Under the pieces are notes generated by a model. That model made no database searches. It was not told the origin of the DNA and worked only from the letters and a program-made list of their open reading frames with translations. A stretch of 57,404 nucleotides of DNA from Moraxella canis (GTDB lineage: Bacteria; Pseudomonadota; Gammaproteobacteria; Pseudomonadales; Moraxellaceae). Shown piece by piece: positions 1 to 8,199 of the stretch (positions are counted from its first letter, which is position 1; each line of letters opens with the position of its first letter). The stretch is from positions 29,347-86,750 of the forward strand of contig NZ_MUXT01000008.1 in assembly GCF_002014965.1 (NCBI RefSeq), written 5' to 3'. The position numbers and the translations under genes were made by a program.

Positions 1-756
1 GGGAGCGTGTGTTGAAACGATTAAAAACAGCTCTTTAACGGCGTAAGTAAAAAGTCGCTCCCTTCGCGGGAGCGTGTGTTGAAACCATTTTTACGCTCCA
101 ATGCTCGTCGTTTTAGTCTAGTCGCTCCCTTCGCGGGAGCGTGTGTTGAAACTTCGTCAAGCGTTTCATAGCTTGAGCTTAAGTTAGTCGCTCCCTTCGC
201 GGGAGCGTGTGTTGAAACTGCTGTTGCAATCTTAGCTTTGATGCCGACATTTGGGCGTCGCTCCCTTCGCGGGAGCGTGTGTTGAAACATCGTTTAATGA
301 AAACTGTGTTTTTCTTAAGATAGTCACTCCCTTCGCGGGAGCGTGTGTTGAAACGTCTTTAGTTATCTCATATAAATCATTTGGGCTAGTCGCTCCCTTC
401 GCGGGAGCGTGTGTTGAAACACCACGACGTTCGATAGGGTTTTGTGCCAGCCTTGCGTCGCTCCCTTCGCGGGAGCGTGTGTTGAAACGAGAGCGAGTTA
501 CAGCAGCTCTTGAATCATCAAGAGTCGCTCCCTTCGCGGGAGCGTGTGTTGAAACTAACTGAAGCTGACAAATCGACAGCTGATCGCATGTCGCTCCCTT
601 CGCGGGAGCGTGTGTTGAAACATCCGTTTTTTGCGACTTTGAGATAAACTCATCAAGTCGCTCCCTTCGCGGGAGCGTGTGTTGAAACAGCCATTGCTTT
701 GACAAATTTAGCTGTGCGACCGGCGTCGCTCCCTTCACGGGAGCGTATATCAAAAA
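1..756 (+). CRISPR. CRISPR array, type I-C-like repeat, leader-distal end
   Basis: Twelve 32-base repeats, beginning GTCGCTCCCTTCGCGGGAG and ending GTGTTGAAAC, separated by 11 unique spacers of 34 to 38 bases. Repeat starts are 54, 121, 187, 257, 323, 389, 457, 524, 590, 657 and 725, plus a partial repeat at 1-18 cut by the window edge. The repeat at 323 has A instead of G at base 4. The last repeat (725-756) is degenerate in its loop and 3' third, which marks the old, leader-distal end, so the leader and cas genes should be to the left and the array is read on the plus strand. The GC-rich palindromic stem and the GTTGAAAC end match the known type I-C repeat class. No cas gene is in the window, so the subtype is an inference from the repeat alone. 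Several spacers have open, coding-like frames, as phage-derived spacers often do. Confidence 0.97.
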
Positions 757-1020
757 CATAAATATCTTTGATGGAATATACAAAAAAATAAAATATAATT
801 GACCATAAGTCACTAAATGACTTTGTGTGATATGCGTAATTTTTCTAATCTCAAAATACCCCCGAGTATTTTAATAGCAGATGGAACCCATCTTTTATTT
901 ACCCACTATTACAATCTTTACAAAGCTTAACATTGTAATATGCGCCTTGGTCATATAAAATGAAGTGGTAAGTATTTATACTCACTTAAATAAATTTATA
1001 AAAAAATCAAAGGATATGGC
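757..1020. other. Spacer between CRISPR array and transporter; possible promoter and inverted repeat
   Basis: No gene is seen. A small AT-rich hairpin (AAAATAC 853-859 with GTATTTT 866-872) could end array transcription. An inverted repeat with 8-base arms, ATTACAAT (908-915) and ATTGTAAT (932-939), overlaps a possible -35 box TTGTAA (933-938), which sits 17 bases before a possible -10 box TAAAAT (956-961). This arrangement would suit an operator for the transporter downstream, but it is a weak prediction. Confidence 0.35.
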
Positions 1021-1668
1021 GTGACTATCATTCAGGAATCCTTGCAGCTGCTGACCACTCGCTCTGCGTTTTTTATGCGACTTTTTGCTGAGCATTTGAT
1101 GATCTGTGGTATTGCAGCAGGCTTTGCGATCGTGATCGGGGTCGGGCTTGGTGTGCTGATCACCGAAAATAGGAAGCTAGCACCGTTTGTCATTCAGATG
1201 AGCAACATCATTTATACCATTCCAAGCATCTCTTTGTTCGGCTTGCTGATTTTGGTGAGTGGTATTGGTAATGTCTCGGCGATCATTGCGCTGGTGATTT
1301 ATGCGCTATTGCCGATGGTCAATGGCACGCATACGGGGCTTAAGCAGATTGATGTGGGGTTGATAGAAGCTGCTGAAGCTTTTGGGATGACGCGTTGGCA
1401 GATTTTGCGCCGTATCAAGCTGCCGCTTGCGCTGCCGATTATTTTATCATCCATTCGTACGATGCTTGTGATGACCATTGCGCTGGCGGGTATTGCATCT
1501 TTTATTGGCGCAGGCGGGCTTGGCGTGGCGATCTATCGCGGCATCACGACGAATAGCACTGCCATGACGGTGGTTGGCAGTATTTTGATCATGCTCATTG
1601 CCTTTTTGGCTGACTTTGTGCTAGCGCGTTTTGAAAAATCAATCAAATGGAGAAAATCTTATGCTTAA
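1021..1668 (+). CDS. Osmolyte (glycine betaine/choline type) ABC transporter permease
   Basis: A 215-residue polytopic membrane protein of the OpuBB/ProW/YehY permease family, which forms the channel through which quaternary-amine osmolytes are imported. It has about five to six hydrophobic segments and the BPD-transporter ATPase-contact loop [20 protein letters not shown] near residues 120-140. The start is GTG, preceded by AAAGGA at 1009-1014. Its stop codon overlaps the start of the binding-protein gene (ATGCTTAA), so the two are translationally coupled. The ATPase that these systems need is not on either side: a CRISPR array lies upstream and a catabolic gene downstream. It may lie beyond the array or be shared with another system. 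Confidence 0.9.
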   Translation: MTIIQESLQLLTTRSAFFMRLFAEHLMICGIAAGFAIVIGVGLGVLITENRKLAPFVIQMSNIIYTIPSISLFGLLILVSGIGNVSAIIALVIYALLPMVNGTHTGLKQIDVGLIEAAEAFGMTRWQILRRIKLPLALPIILSSIRTMLVMTIALAGIASFIGAGGLGVAIYRGITTNSTAMTVVGSILIMLIAFLADFVLARFEKSIKWRKSYA

Positions 1669-2542
1669 AAAATCCGCTTTGCTGCTGATGAGTGTTTTAT
1701 TGGTCGCTTGCCAAAGCCAAGATGATAAAATTCGTATCGCTACCAAGCCCATGACCGAACAATTCATCATCGCTGAGATGCTCGCCATACTCATTGAGCA
1801 AGAAACCGGCTCAAAGGTCGAAATCACCAAAGGTATCGGCGGGGGTACGGCAAATATTCATCCTGCCATGGTTAAAGGTGAGTTCGATTTATATCCAGAA
1901 TATACAGGTACCGCGTGGCTTTATGTCCTAAAAAATGAACCGATCGCTGATCAAGCTGTACTGTTAGAAGAGCTCAAAAAAAGCTATCAAAAGGAATACG
2001 ACTTTCGCTGGGTGGGGATGTACGGCTTTAATAACACTTTTGGCTTGGCGGTGCGCTCAGACTACGCCAATGATCATCAGATCGCCACCTTTAGTCAGCT
2101 TGCGCCTTATAGCCCAAATCTGACTTTTGGCGCTGAGTATGATTTTTTTGAGCGTGATGATGGCTACAAGGCTTTGAGTGATGCTTATGGTTATCAATTT
2201 AAGAGCACCAAAGACCTAGATATCAGCCTAAAATACCAAGCGCTGAATAATGGTCAAATTGATGTTGTGAGCATCTCAACCACTGATGGCGCCTTAGCCA
2301 ATCCAAACCTAAAAGTACTGACAGATGACCAAGGATTTTATACCCATTATCATGCAGGCACAGTCGTCAGACAAGAAGCGCTACAAAAGCACCCAAAGCT
2401 TGAATCGGCACTGATGAAAATCGATGGGCTGATTTCAGAACAAGATATGGCGCGCATGAACGACTTGGTAGAAAATCAAGGTCAGAACGAAAAGAAAGTG
2501 GCGGAAGATTTTTTGCGTGAAAAATCTTTATTGGCATCTTAA
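1661..2542 (+). CDS. Osmolyte ABC transporter substrate-binding lipoprotein (OpuAC/OsmX family)
   Basis: A 293-residue binding protein of the OpuAC family. The start is the ATG at 1661, because TGGAGA lies at 1648-1653 and the protein then begins with a lipoprotein signal ([17 protein letters not shown], lipobox LVAC); an in-frame ATG at 1631 would bury that signal. The mature part has the family features [14 protein letters not shown] and [14 protein letters not shown], the latter typical of OpuCC/OsmX/YehZ proteins. It should be anchored in the inner membrane or periplasm and deliver glycine betaine, choline or a related solute to the permease encoded just upstream. The exact ligand cannot be read from the sequence. 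A terminator follows. Confidence 0.9.
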   Translation: MLKKSALLLMSVLLVACQSQDDKIRIATKPMTEQFIIAEMLAILIEQETGSKVEITKGIGGGTANIHPAMVKGEFDLYPEYTGTAWLYVLKNEPIADQAVLLEELKKSYQKEYDFRWVGMYGFNNTFGLAVRSDYANDHQIATFSQLAPYSPNLTFGAEYDFFERDDGYKALSDAYGYQFKSTKDLDISLKYQALNNGQIDVVSISTTDGALANPNLKVLTDDQGFYTHYHAGTVVRQEALQKHPKLESALMKIDGLISEQDMARMNDLVENQGQNEKKVAEDFLREKSLLAS

Positions 2543-2591
2543 TTGGTTAACCATTAACCAAATCATCGCTAATGCACCATGACCTTATTGG

Positions 2592-2625
2592 CGGCTCATC
2601 ATCTTTTGGGTGGTGAGCTATTTTA
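2592..2625 (+). terminator. Rho-independent terminator after the osmolyte transporter genes
   Basis: Stem GCTCATCATC (2594-2603) with GGTGGTGAGC (2609-2618), ten pairs including G-U pairs, loop of five, then TATTTTAAT. Confidence 0.7.
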
Positions 2626-2810
2626 ATATGAGATTAAACTGTAAGCAGTCATCGTAAGCAGCCATCTAAGTGATGGCATGTATTATCCAAGTTATGGTAA
2701 GTCAGTCCATATCCGCTAACAGGCTTAAGGCTAACGAAATAAAAAGGGGTGAATAAATTTATCCGCCGCCCCTTTACAAAGCACGTTTTATTTGATTAAA
2801 TAGGGACATG

Positions 2811-2846
2811 TTTCAATATACAGAACTTTTGTACAGTATATTGAAT
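2811..2846 (+). promoter_or_regulatory. Composite operator upstream of glutaryl-CoA dehydrogenase
   Basis: Two 16-base elements of the form nTnC-N8-GAAn whose starts are 20 bases apart: TTTCAATATACAGAAC (2811-2826) and GTACAGTATATTGAAT (2831-2846). The outer parts also form a perfect inverted repeat, TTCAATATAC (2812-2821) with GTATATTGAA (2836-2845). It begins about ten bases after a possible -10 box, which suits repression. The same arrangement is found at 6418-6453 and 11135-11170, so this is probably the target of the IclR-type regulator encoded at 5470-6282. Confidence 0.75.
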
Positions 2847-2881
2847 AACCATGACATTCATTGCATTGATAAGGAGATATC

Positions 2882-4057
2882 ATGAGTCGCCCACCTTTTG
2901 ATTGGCAAGATGCCTTGTTATTAGATACTCAGCTCACCGAAGAAGAGCGCATGATTTATGACACTGCTAAGAGCTTTTGTCAAAAACAGCTGATGCCAAA
3001 CATCATCGAAGCCAACCGCCATGAAAACTTTGATACCAATATCATGAGACAGATGGGCGAGCTTGGATTGCTGGGCATGACCCTTGAAGGCTATGGCTGT
3101 GCGGGGCTTTCGCATGTCGCCTATGGCTTGGTGGCGCGAGCGGTGGAGTCGGTGGACTCTGGCTATCGCTCGGCGATGAGTGTGCAGTCAAGCTTGGTAA
3201 TGTACCCGATTTATGCTTATGGCACCGAAGCCCAAAAACAAAAATACCTACCCAAGCTTGCGACAGGCGAGTACATTGGCTGCTTTGGCTTGACCGAACC
3301 TGATGCAGGCTCTGACCCTGCCAGTATGAAAACGCGCGCCAAAAAAGTCGAGGGTGGCTATGAGCTACACGGCTCTAAGATGTGGATTACCAACTCACCG
3401 GTTGCGGATGTATTCGTGGTGTGGGCAAAAGATGACGAAGGTCAGATTCGTGGATTTGTCCTTGAAAAAGGTATGAAAGGCTTATCTGCCCCAAAAATCG
3501 AAGGCAAATTTTCCCTGCGGGCATCAATCACAGGGGAGATCGTCATGGATCGCGTGTTAGTTCCAGAAGAAAACGCGTTCCCCGACATTCGCGGGCTCAA
3601 AGGACCGTTTGGCTGCCTAAATAAAGCTCGCTATGGCATCGCTTGGGGCGCGATGGGTGCGGCAGAATTTTGTTGGCAGGCGGCGCGCACTTATACGCTT
3701 GATCGCAAGCAGTTTGGTCGTCCTTTAGCCGCCACTCAGCTGATGCAGCTCAAGCTTGCCGATATGCAAACTGAGATTACCTTAGGCTTACAAGCTGCCC
3801 TACAAGTGGGTCGTTTGATGGACGAGGGCAAGGCAGCGCCTGAAATGATTTCTTTGATTAAGCGTAATAACTGCGGTAAGGCGCTGAACATCGCCCGTGT
3901 GGCACGCGATATGCATGGCGGCAATGGCATCAGCGATGAGTTCCATGTGATTCGCCACGCCATGAATTTGGAGGCGGTGAATACCTACGAAGGCACGCAC
4001 GATGTCCATGCACTGATTTTGGGTCGTGCGATCACAGGTATCCAAGCCTTTGCCTGA
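2882..4057 (+). CDS. gcdH: Glutaryl-CoA dehydrogenase
   Basis: A 391-residue FAD acyl-CoA dehydrogenase that oxidises and decarboxylates glutaryl-CoA to crotonyl-CoA in lysine and glutarate catabolism. The segment [19 protein letters not shown] contains the arginine (residue 96) that contacts the glutaryl carboxylate in this enzyme and not in ordinary acyl-CoA dehydrogenases; the catalytic glutamate is residue 370 in [20 protein letters not shown], a segment typical of GcdH. The FAD-binding segments [14 protein letters not shown] and [10 protein letters not shown] are present. A clear AAGGAG lies before the ATG. A strong terminator and then a CoA-transferase gene follow, the usual gcdH partner. 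The composite operator just upstream suggests substrate-induced expression. Confidence 0.95.
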   Translation: MSRPPFDWQDALLLDTQLTEEERMIYDTAKSFCQKQLMPNIIEANRHENFDTNIMRQMGELGLLGMTLEGYGCAGLSHVAYGLVARAVESVDSGYRSAMSVQSSLVMYPIYAYGTEAQKQKYLPKLATGEYIGCFGLTEPDAGSDPASMKTRAKKVEGGYELHGSKMWITNSPVADVFVVWAKDDEGQIRGFVLEKGMKGLSAPKIEGKFSLRASITGEIVMDRVLVPEENAFPDIRGLKGPFGCLNKARYGIAWGAMGAAEFCWQAARTYTLDRKQFGRPLAATQLMQLKLADMQTEITLGLQAALQVGRLMDEGKAAPEMISLIKRNNCGKALNIARVARDMHGGNGISDEFHVIRHAMNLEAVNTYEGTHDVHALILGRAITGIQAFA

Positions 4058-4084
4058 TTGGTTTCATGTCTTAAAATATTTTTT

Positions 4085-4120
4085 AAAACGGGCGAGGGCG
4101 TACTTCTGCCCGTTTTTTAT
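4085..4120 (+). terminator. Intrinsic terminator or attenuator between gcdH and the CoA-transferase gene
   Basis: Perfect 9-base arms AAAACGGGC (4085-4093) and GCCCGTTTT (4108-4116), with a T-run running to 4118. It ends only about 33 bases before the next start codon, leaving little room for a separate promoter, so partial read-through may set the ratio of the two enzymes. Confidence 0.8.
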
Positions 4121-4152
4121 TGTTATAAAGTTTATGATCAAAAGGAATGATG

Positions 4153-5367
4153 ATGGATAACGTCAGTGATTTGGGTTTGTCGCCGCAGGCACTTCAAGGG
4201 ATTAAGGTGATTGATTTATCACGAGTTTTGGCGGCACCGAGTGCCACACAGATTTTGGCGGATTTTGGCGCCCAAGTGATAAAAATTGAGCGTCCAAAAG
4301 TAGGCGATGAGACTCGCCACTGGAACCCGCCCAATTTTGAAGATGACAATGGCAACATGACCAGTGCTTATTTTGCCACAGTCAATCGCAATAAGCAGTC
4401 GCTGACCCTGGATATCTCACATCCAGACGGTCAGGCAGTCATACGAAAGCTGGTCAAAGATGCCGATGTTTTGGTTGAGAATTTTAAGGTGGGTAATTTG
4501 GCAAAATATGGGCTGGATTATGATAGCCTAAAAGCGATCAATCCGCGTCTGATTTATGCGTCTTTGACAGGATTTGGGCAGACGGGAGTAGATGCTCATA
4601 AAGCGGGCTATGATTATATCATCCAAGGTATATCAGGATTGATGAGTATCACTGGTGAGGCTGATGGCGCGCCCCAAAAAGTCGGGGTGGCGGTGGTGGA
4701 TCTGTTTTCAGGTCTCCAGCTGACGGTAGGTATCTTGACTGCTTTATATGCACGCCAGCAGACAGGCAGGGGGCAGTGGGTGGATGTGGCGCTGTTTGAC
4801 AGTGCGCTTGCCATGCTCGCTAATGTCGGCATGAATCATTTGGCAACCAACGCCACGCCGCCAAGACTGGGGAATGCTCATGCAAGCATTGTGCCTTATC
4901 AAGTTTTTGCGGCTTTGGATGGGCATTTTATTATTGCCTGTGGTAATGATGGACAGTTTGAGCGGCTATGTCAGGCGCTTGGGCAGGTATGGCATACCGA
5001 TGAGCGCTACGCTACAAACCCTAAGCGTGTGATAAACCGTGAGCTGCTGATTCCTGCCATGCAAGCGGTTTTTGTCAGTCAGACTCGGGCGTATTGGTTG
5101 GATCTGCTAGATGATGCAGGCGTTCCTTGTGGCTCAATCAACACCATTGATGAAGCGCTCGGCACACCGCAAGCACGCCACCGCGGCATGGTGCATCAGT
5201 TTGCAGGCTCGCCTGTCAAGGTGCTGGGTAATCCCATCAAATTATCCGATACGCCCGTGCAGTACCGCACCGCACCACCACTGCTTGGCGCGGACACCGC
5301 TCAAGTGCTTGCCAAATATCTGGATGATCAAAGCATCGAAACACTTAAGCAAAATGGCGTCATCTAA
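4153..5367 (+). CDS. Class III (CaiB/BaiF family) CoA-transferase, probably succinyl-CoA:glutarate CoA-transferase
   Basis: A 404-residue family III CoA-transferase. Three ATGs lie in a row (4147, 4150, 4153); AAGGA at 4142-4146 gives proper spacing only for 4153. The N-terminus has the family CoA-binding segment (GIKVIDLSRVLAAPSATQILADFGAQVIKIERP); the catalytic aspartate is probably the one in GVAVVDLFSG near residue 177. Class III transferases move CoA between carboxylic acids by a covalent enzyme mechanism. Its position after gcdH, as in many bacteria and like human SUGCT, makes activation of glutarate to glutaryl-CoA the most likely role. The substrate is inferred from context; other dicarboxylates are possible. 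Confidence 0.88.
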   Translation: MDNVSDLGLSPQALQGIKVIDLSRVLAAPSATQILADFGAQVIKIERPKVGDETRHWNPPNFEDDNGNMTSAYFATVNRNKQSLTLDISHPDGQAVIRKLVKDADVLVENFKVGNLAKYGLDYDSLKAINPRLIYASLTGFGQTGVDAHKAGYDYIIQGISGLMSITGEADGAPQKVGVAVVDLFSGLQLTVGILTALYARQQTGRGQWVDVALFDSALAMLANVGMNHLATNATPPRLGNAHASIVPYQVFAALDGHFIIACGNDGQFERLCQALGQVWHTDERYATNPKRVINRELLIPAMQAVFVSQTRAYWLDLLDDAGVPCGSINTIDEALGTPQARHRGMVHQFAGSPVKVLGNPIKLSDTPVQYRTAPPLLGADTAQVLAKYLDDQSIETLKQNGVI

Positions 5368-5388
5368 GCCTGTGATTTAAGGATCAAT

Positions 5389-5415
5389 AAAAGCAGCCAT
5401 CCGCTGCTTTTATTT
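5389..5415. terminator. Terminator after the CoA-transferase gene, possibly bidirectional
   Basis: Arms AAAAGCAGC (5389-5397) and GCTGCTTTT (5403-5411), followed by TATTTTAT. It lies between two convergent genes. Confidence 0.7.
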
Positions 5416-5469
5416 TATAAATATCAAGAGCTTAGGCTGTTTTGGTGATCAAGCTATCGGATCGGATGA

Positions 5470-6282
5470 TTAAATTTTACTAATTCCCATGCGATTTTCG
5501 ATGGCTTGGGCAAGCTTGATGAGCGCATCGCCAATTTCTGCTTTTTTGTCGTCATATTCGCTGTCGGATAAAGACACAGCAATGCCAAGCTTGACCTTAT
5601 CATCAGGGCTTTGGATGTAGGTGCCGATACACGTCATGCCAAGTCGCAGCTGACCGTCGTCAAGCGATAAGCGTGTTTGCTTGATATGCTCAAACTCCCC
5701 TTTGAGCTGATCAAAATCAGCCACGCCGCGCTCGGTCAGCGGTGCGGGGAAGTCTGGATACATTGAGACAACCTGCTCAAAAGGCTGCTGGCTTAGGATG
5801 GCTTTGCCTGTCGCCGAAAAAAGGGCAGGTACTCGAACGCCGCGCCGAAACACAAAGTCAATCGCGCTGGTGCCTTGATGCGAGCTCAAAAAAACCGTTT
5901 CGCCGCGCTCAAAATCTATCGTCGATAAGGTGACCGTATAGGGCGTAAGCTCATCAAAACTTGCCACAAGCTCATGAAATACCCCAGCCACGCCATGCGC
6001 CATCTCAAACCGTCCCGCCCAATACAATAAATACGAACCTAAGCTAAACAAATGATTGGCATCTTTGTACAGCACGCCTTTTGCGCTGAGTGCTTGCAAG
6101 ATGTTGTGAGTGGTAGAGCGAGCCAGCCCCAGCTCTTTGGCGATGGCAGCAGCAGAGACGGGCGAGGGGCTTTGGGTGATAAAGTCAAGAATTTCAAAGG
6201 CTTTATCAAGCGCAGGTACGCTGGCTGCCTTGGGAGCGGCTGATGATTTTGGTGTACTGTTCATGGTGGGTTCTGATGTCAT
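5470..6282 (-). CDS. IclR-family transcriptional regulator, probable regulator of the glutarate island
   Basis: A 270-residue IclR-type regulator. An N-terminal winged helix-turn-helix (residues about 25-85, with AAAIAKELGLARSTTHNILQAL as recognition region) is followed by the IclR effector domain, which includes GKAILSQQPFEQV and the LGMTCIGTYIQSP region. The first about 20 residues are Ser/Ala/Pro-rich and probably disordered; an ATG at 6264 is an alternative start, and neither has a good ribosome site. It lies between the gcdH/CoA-transferase pair and the divergent semialdehyde dehydrogenase gene. A composite operator at 6418-6453 lies in the shared upstream region, and similar ones precede gcdH and the aminotransferase gene. 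IclR proteins commonly repress catabolic genes and bind tandem sites as dimer pairs. The effector is unknown; glutarate or 5-aminovalerate is a guess. Confidence 0.9.
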   Translation of the reverse strand: MTSEPTMNSTPKSSAAPKAASVPALDKAFEILDFITQSPSPVSAAAIAKELGLARSTTHNILQALSAKGVLYKDANHLFSLGSYLLYWAGRFEMAHGVAGVFHELVASFDELTPYTVTLSTIDFERGETVFLSSHQGTSAIDFVFRRGVRVPALFSATGKAILSQQPFEQVVSMYPDFPAPLTERGVADFDQLKGEFEHIKQTRLSLDDGQLRLGMTCIGTYIQSPDDKVKLGIAVSLSDSEYDDKKAEIGDALIKLAQAIENRMGISKI

Positions 6283-6388
6283 TGATGAGGTTAAATGTGT
6301 AAAATTGCCAAATTATCGCATATCTTAAACTGTCTATACAAGATATTCATGCAACTGATCTTGCTTGGCAAAACCCTGAATTTTGGTC

Positions 6389-6417
6389 TTGTATTCCAAA
6401 ATATTTAGTGCTATATT
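6389..6417 (+). promoter_or_regulatory. Probable promoter of the semialdehyde dehydrogenase gene
   Basis: -35 box TTGTAT (6389-6394), 17-base spacing, -10 box TATATT (6412-6417). The composite operator begins at the very next base, so a bound regulator would cover the transcription start. Confidence 0.55.
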
Positions 6418-6453
6418 GTACAATATAAAGAACATATGTTCAATATATCGAAC
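6418..6453 (+). promoter_or_regulatory. Composite operator upstream of the semialdehyde dehydrogenase gene
   Basis: Two 16-base elements 20 bases apart: GTACAATATAAAGAAC (6418-6433) and GTTCAATATATCGAAC (6438-6453). Additional nested palindromes are visible: TATATTGTACAATATA (6412-6427) and GAACATATGTTC (6430-6441). It matches the operators at 2811 and 11135 in element form and spacing. Confidence 0.78.
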
Positions 6454-6508
6454 AATTAATTCAATCCACCATTTTTAGGTCATAATTTATCAGTAAAAAG
6501 GATGTGCT

Positions 6509-7993
6509 ATGAACCAACCGACGACCAAAACTTCATCCATTCCCCTTGACTGCCCTGATTTGCTAAAGCAGGCTTGCTTAATCGGCGGCGAATGGGTCAA
6601 TGCCGACTCAGGCGATACCATCACAGTGACCAATCCCTTTACAGGTGAGACGCTAGGGACGATACCCAGTTTATCAAAAGAGGCTGTCCTAAAAGCGGTT
6701 GAGTGCGCCGATACCGCTCAGGTAGGCTGGGCGAATACGACAGCAAGTGAGCGCGCCAAGCTTTTACATGCTTGGGCAGATTTGATTGATGCGCACAAAG
6801 AGGATTTGGCGCTGATCATGACTTATGAACAAGGCAAGCCCATCAAGGAGTCGCGCGGTGAGATTGGTTATGCCAATAGCTTCATACGCTGGTTCGCTGA
6901 TGAAGCCAAGCGCATTTATGGAGATGTCATCCCAAGCGCCAATCAGTCACTGCGCTATGTGGTGCTCAAGCAGCCAGTGGGTGTGTGCGCCGCGATTACG
7001 CCTTGGAATTTCCCATCGGCGATGATCACGCGTAAGGCGGCGCCTGCGCTGGCGGCTGGCTGCACCATGATCATCAAGCCTGCCACCGAGACGCCATTTT
7101 CTGCACTGGCACTCGGATATTTGGCAAAACAAGCAGGCATTCCTGAGGGTGTATTACAAGTCGTCACTGGCAAATCGTCTGTGGTTGGCGAGGTGCTCAC
7201 CAAAGATGCACGCATCCATAAGCTGTCATTCACAGGCTCCACCGAAGTAGGGCGAGTGCTCATGGAGCAGTGCGCAAGCACCGTCAAAAAGCTGTCCATG
7301 GAGCTCGGCGGCAATGCACCTTTCATCGTGTTTGATGATGCTGATCTAGAAAAGGCAGCAGAAGGGCTGATTGCTTCAAAGTATCGAAACGCAGGGCAAA
7401 CTTGTGTGTGTGCTAACCGCGTCTATGTCCAAAGCTCGGTTAAGGATGAATTTTTGGCGAAGTTTAAGCAAAAAGTAGAGGCGCTCAAGGTCGGTGACGG
7501 CGCTGATGACTCAACCGATGTCGGACCGCTGATCAACCAACAGGCGCTCAAAAAAGTGCAGTCACTTTTGGATGATGCGCTTGACAAAGGGGCGACCTTG
7601 GTCACTGGCGGTGCACCGCATAAAGCAAGCGATCTGTCATTTACGCCAACTGTCATCAGTGGCATCAGTGATGAGATGGATATCGCTCATGAGGAGATAT
7701 TTGGTCCGATTGCACCGATCATGACCTTTGAGGATGAAAAAGAAGTCATCCGCCATGCTAATGATACCATCTATGGCTTGGCAGCGTATTTTTATACCCA
7801 AAGCCATGCTCGTGCTTGGCGCGTCTCTGAAGCGCTAGAATATGGCATGGTCGCCCAAAATACAGGGCTTTTATCAACCGAAGTTGCACCATTTGGCGGT
7901 GTGAAGCAGTCAGGCTTTGGGCGTGAAGGCTCAAAATATGGCATCGAAGAATATGTCACCACCAAATATTGGTGCATGGATGTCAGCGAATAA
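6509..7993 (+). CDS. gabD: NAD(P)+-dependent succinate/glutarate-semialdehyde dehydrogenase
   Basis: A 494-residue aldehyde dehydrogenase of the GabD/DavD group. It oxidises succinate semialdehyde or glutarate semialdehyde to the dicarboxylate. Visible are the coenzyme segment ITPWNFPSAMITRKAAPALAAG, the general-base glutamate 265 in SMELGGNAPFIVF and the catalytic cysteine 299 in NAGQTCVCANR. The length fits GabD enzymes. AAGGA precedes the ATG. With the aminotransferase at 9842-11104 and the glutaryl-CoA genes at 2882-5367 it completes a route from 5-aminovalerate to crotonyl-CoA; a role in GABA breakdown cannot be excluded, since GabD and DavD are not separable by eye. Confidence 0.93.
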   Translation: MNQPTTKTSSIPLDCPDLLKQACLIGGEWVNADSGDTITVTNPFTGETLGTIPSLSKEAVLKAVECADTAQVGWANTTASERAKLLHAWADLIDAHKEDLALIMTYEQGKPIKESRGEIGYANSFIRWFADEAKRIYGDVIPSANQSLRYVVLKQPVGVCAAITPWNFPSAMITRKAAPALAAGCTMIIKPATETPFSALALGYLAKQAGIPEGVLQVVTGKSSVVGEVLTKDARIHKLSFTGSTEVGRVLMEQCASTVKKLSMELGGNAPFIVFDDADLEKAAEGLIASKYRNAGQTCVCANRVYVQSSVKDEFLAKFKQKVEALKVGDGADDSTDVGPLINQQALKKVQSLLDDALDKGATLVTGGAPHKASDLSFTPTVISGISDEMDIAHEEIFGPIAPIMTFEDEKEVIRHANDTIYGLAAYFYTQSHARAWRVSEALEYGMVAQNTGLLSTEVAPFGGVKQSGFGREGSKYGIEEYVTTKYWCMDVSE

Positions 7994-8014
7994 CTTTCAC
8001 TAAATCTCTCATCA

Positions 8015-8047
8015 ATAAAAGCAGTGCAAAAGGCGCTGCTTATTTAT
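8015..8047 (+). terminator. Terminator after gabD
   Basis: Stem AAGCAGTGC (8019-8027) with GCGCTGCTT (8033-8041), nine pairs with one G-U, five-base loop, then ATTTAT. Confidence 0.65.
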
Positions 8048-8149
8048 GTGTGATTGATTGACTGAATGAAGTGGTCATAAATGATTCACCCTTTTGGCTT
8101 GATTGATTTCGACCTTGCAATTTGACCTTTGAATTTTGGGTTAATTCAT

Positions 8150-8178
8150 AAAATAAAAACAGCGACAAAAGCCGCTGT
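8150..8178 (-). terminator. Terminator after the APC permease gene
   Basis: On the minus strand: ACAGCG, eight-base loop, CGCTGT, then TTTTTATTTT. Plus-strand stem positions are 8159-8164 and 8173-8178. Confidence 0.7.
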
Positions 8179-8199
8179 CAAATCATAGACTGATTTTGT

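Larger units (their letters stand above)
2543..2881. other. Intergenic region before glutaryl-CoA dehydrogenase
   Basis: A 339-base gap without a gene. It holds the terminator near 2592-2625, a possible promoter (TTTACA 2773-2778, 17-base spacing, TTAAAT 2796-2801) and the composite operator at 2811-2846. Between about 2630 and 2770 I see nothing recognisable. Confidence 0.6.

Noticed and set aside
21..813. Several open frames on both strands across the repeat region
   Set aside because: They are translations of the CRISPR repeat (recurring STHAPAKGAT and FAGACVET) and not genes.
1631..1660. Longer start for the osmolyte-binding protein
   Set aside because: It would put ten residues before the lipoprotein signal peptide and lacks a ribosome site; ATG at 1661 overlaps the permease stop.
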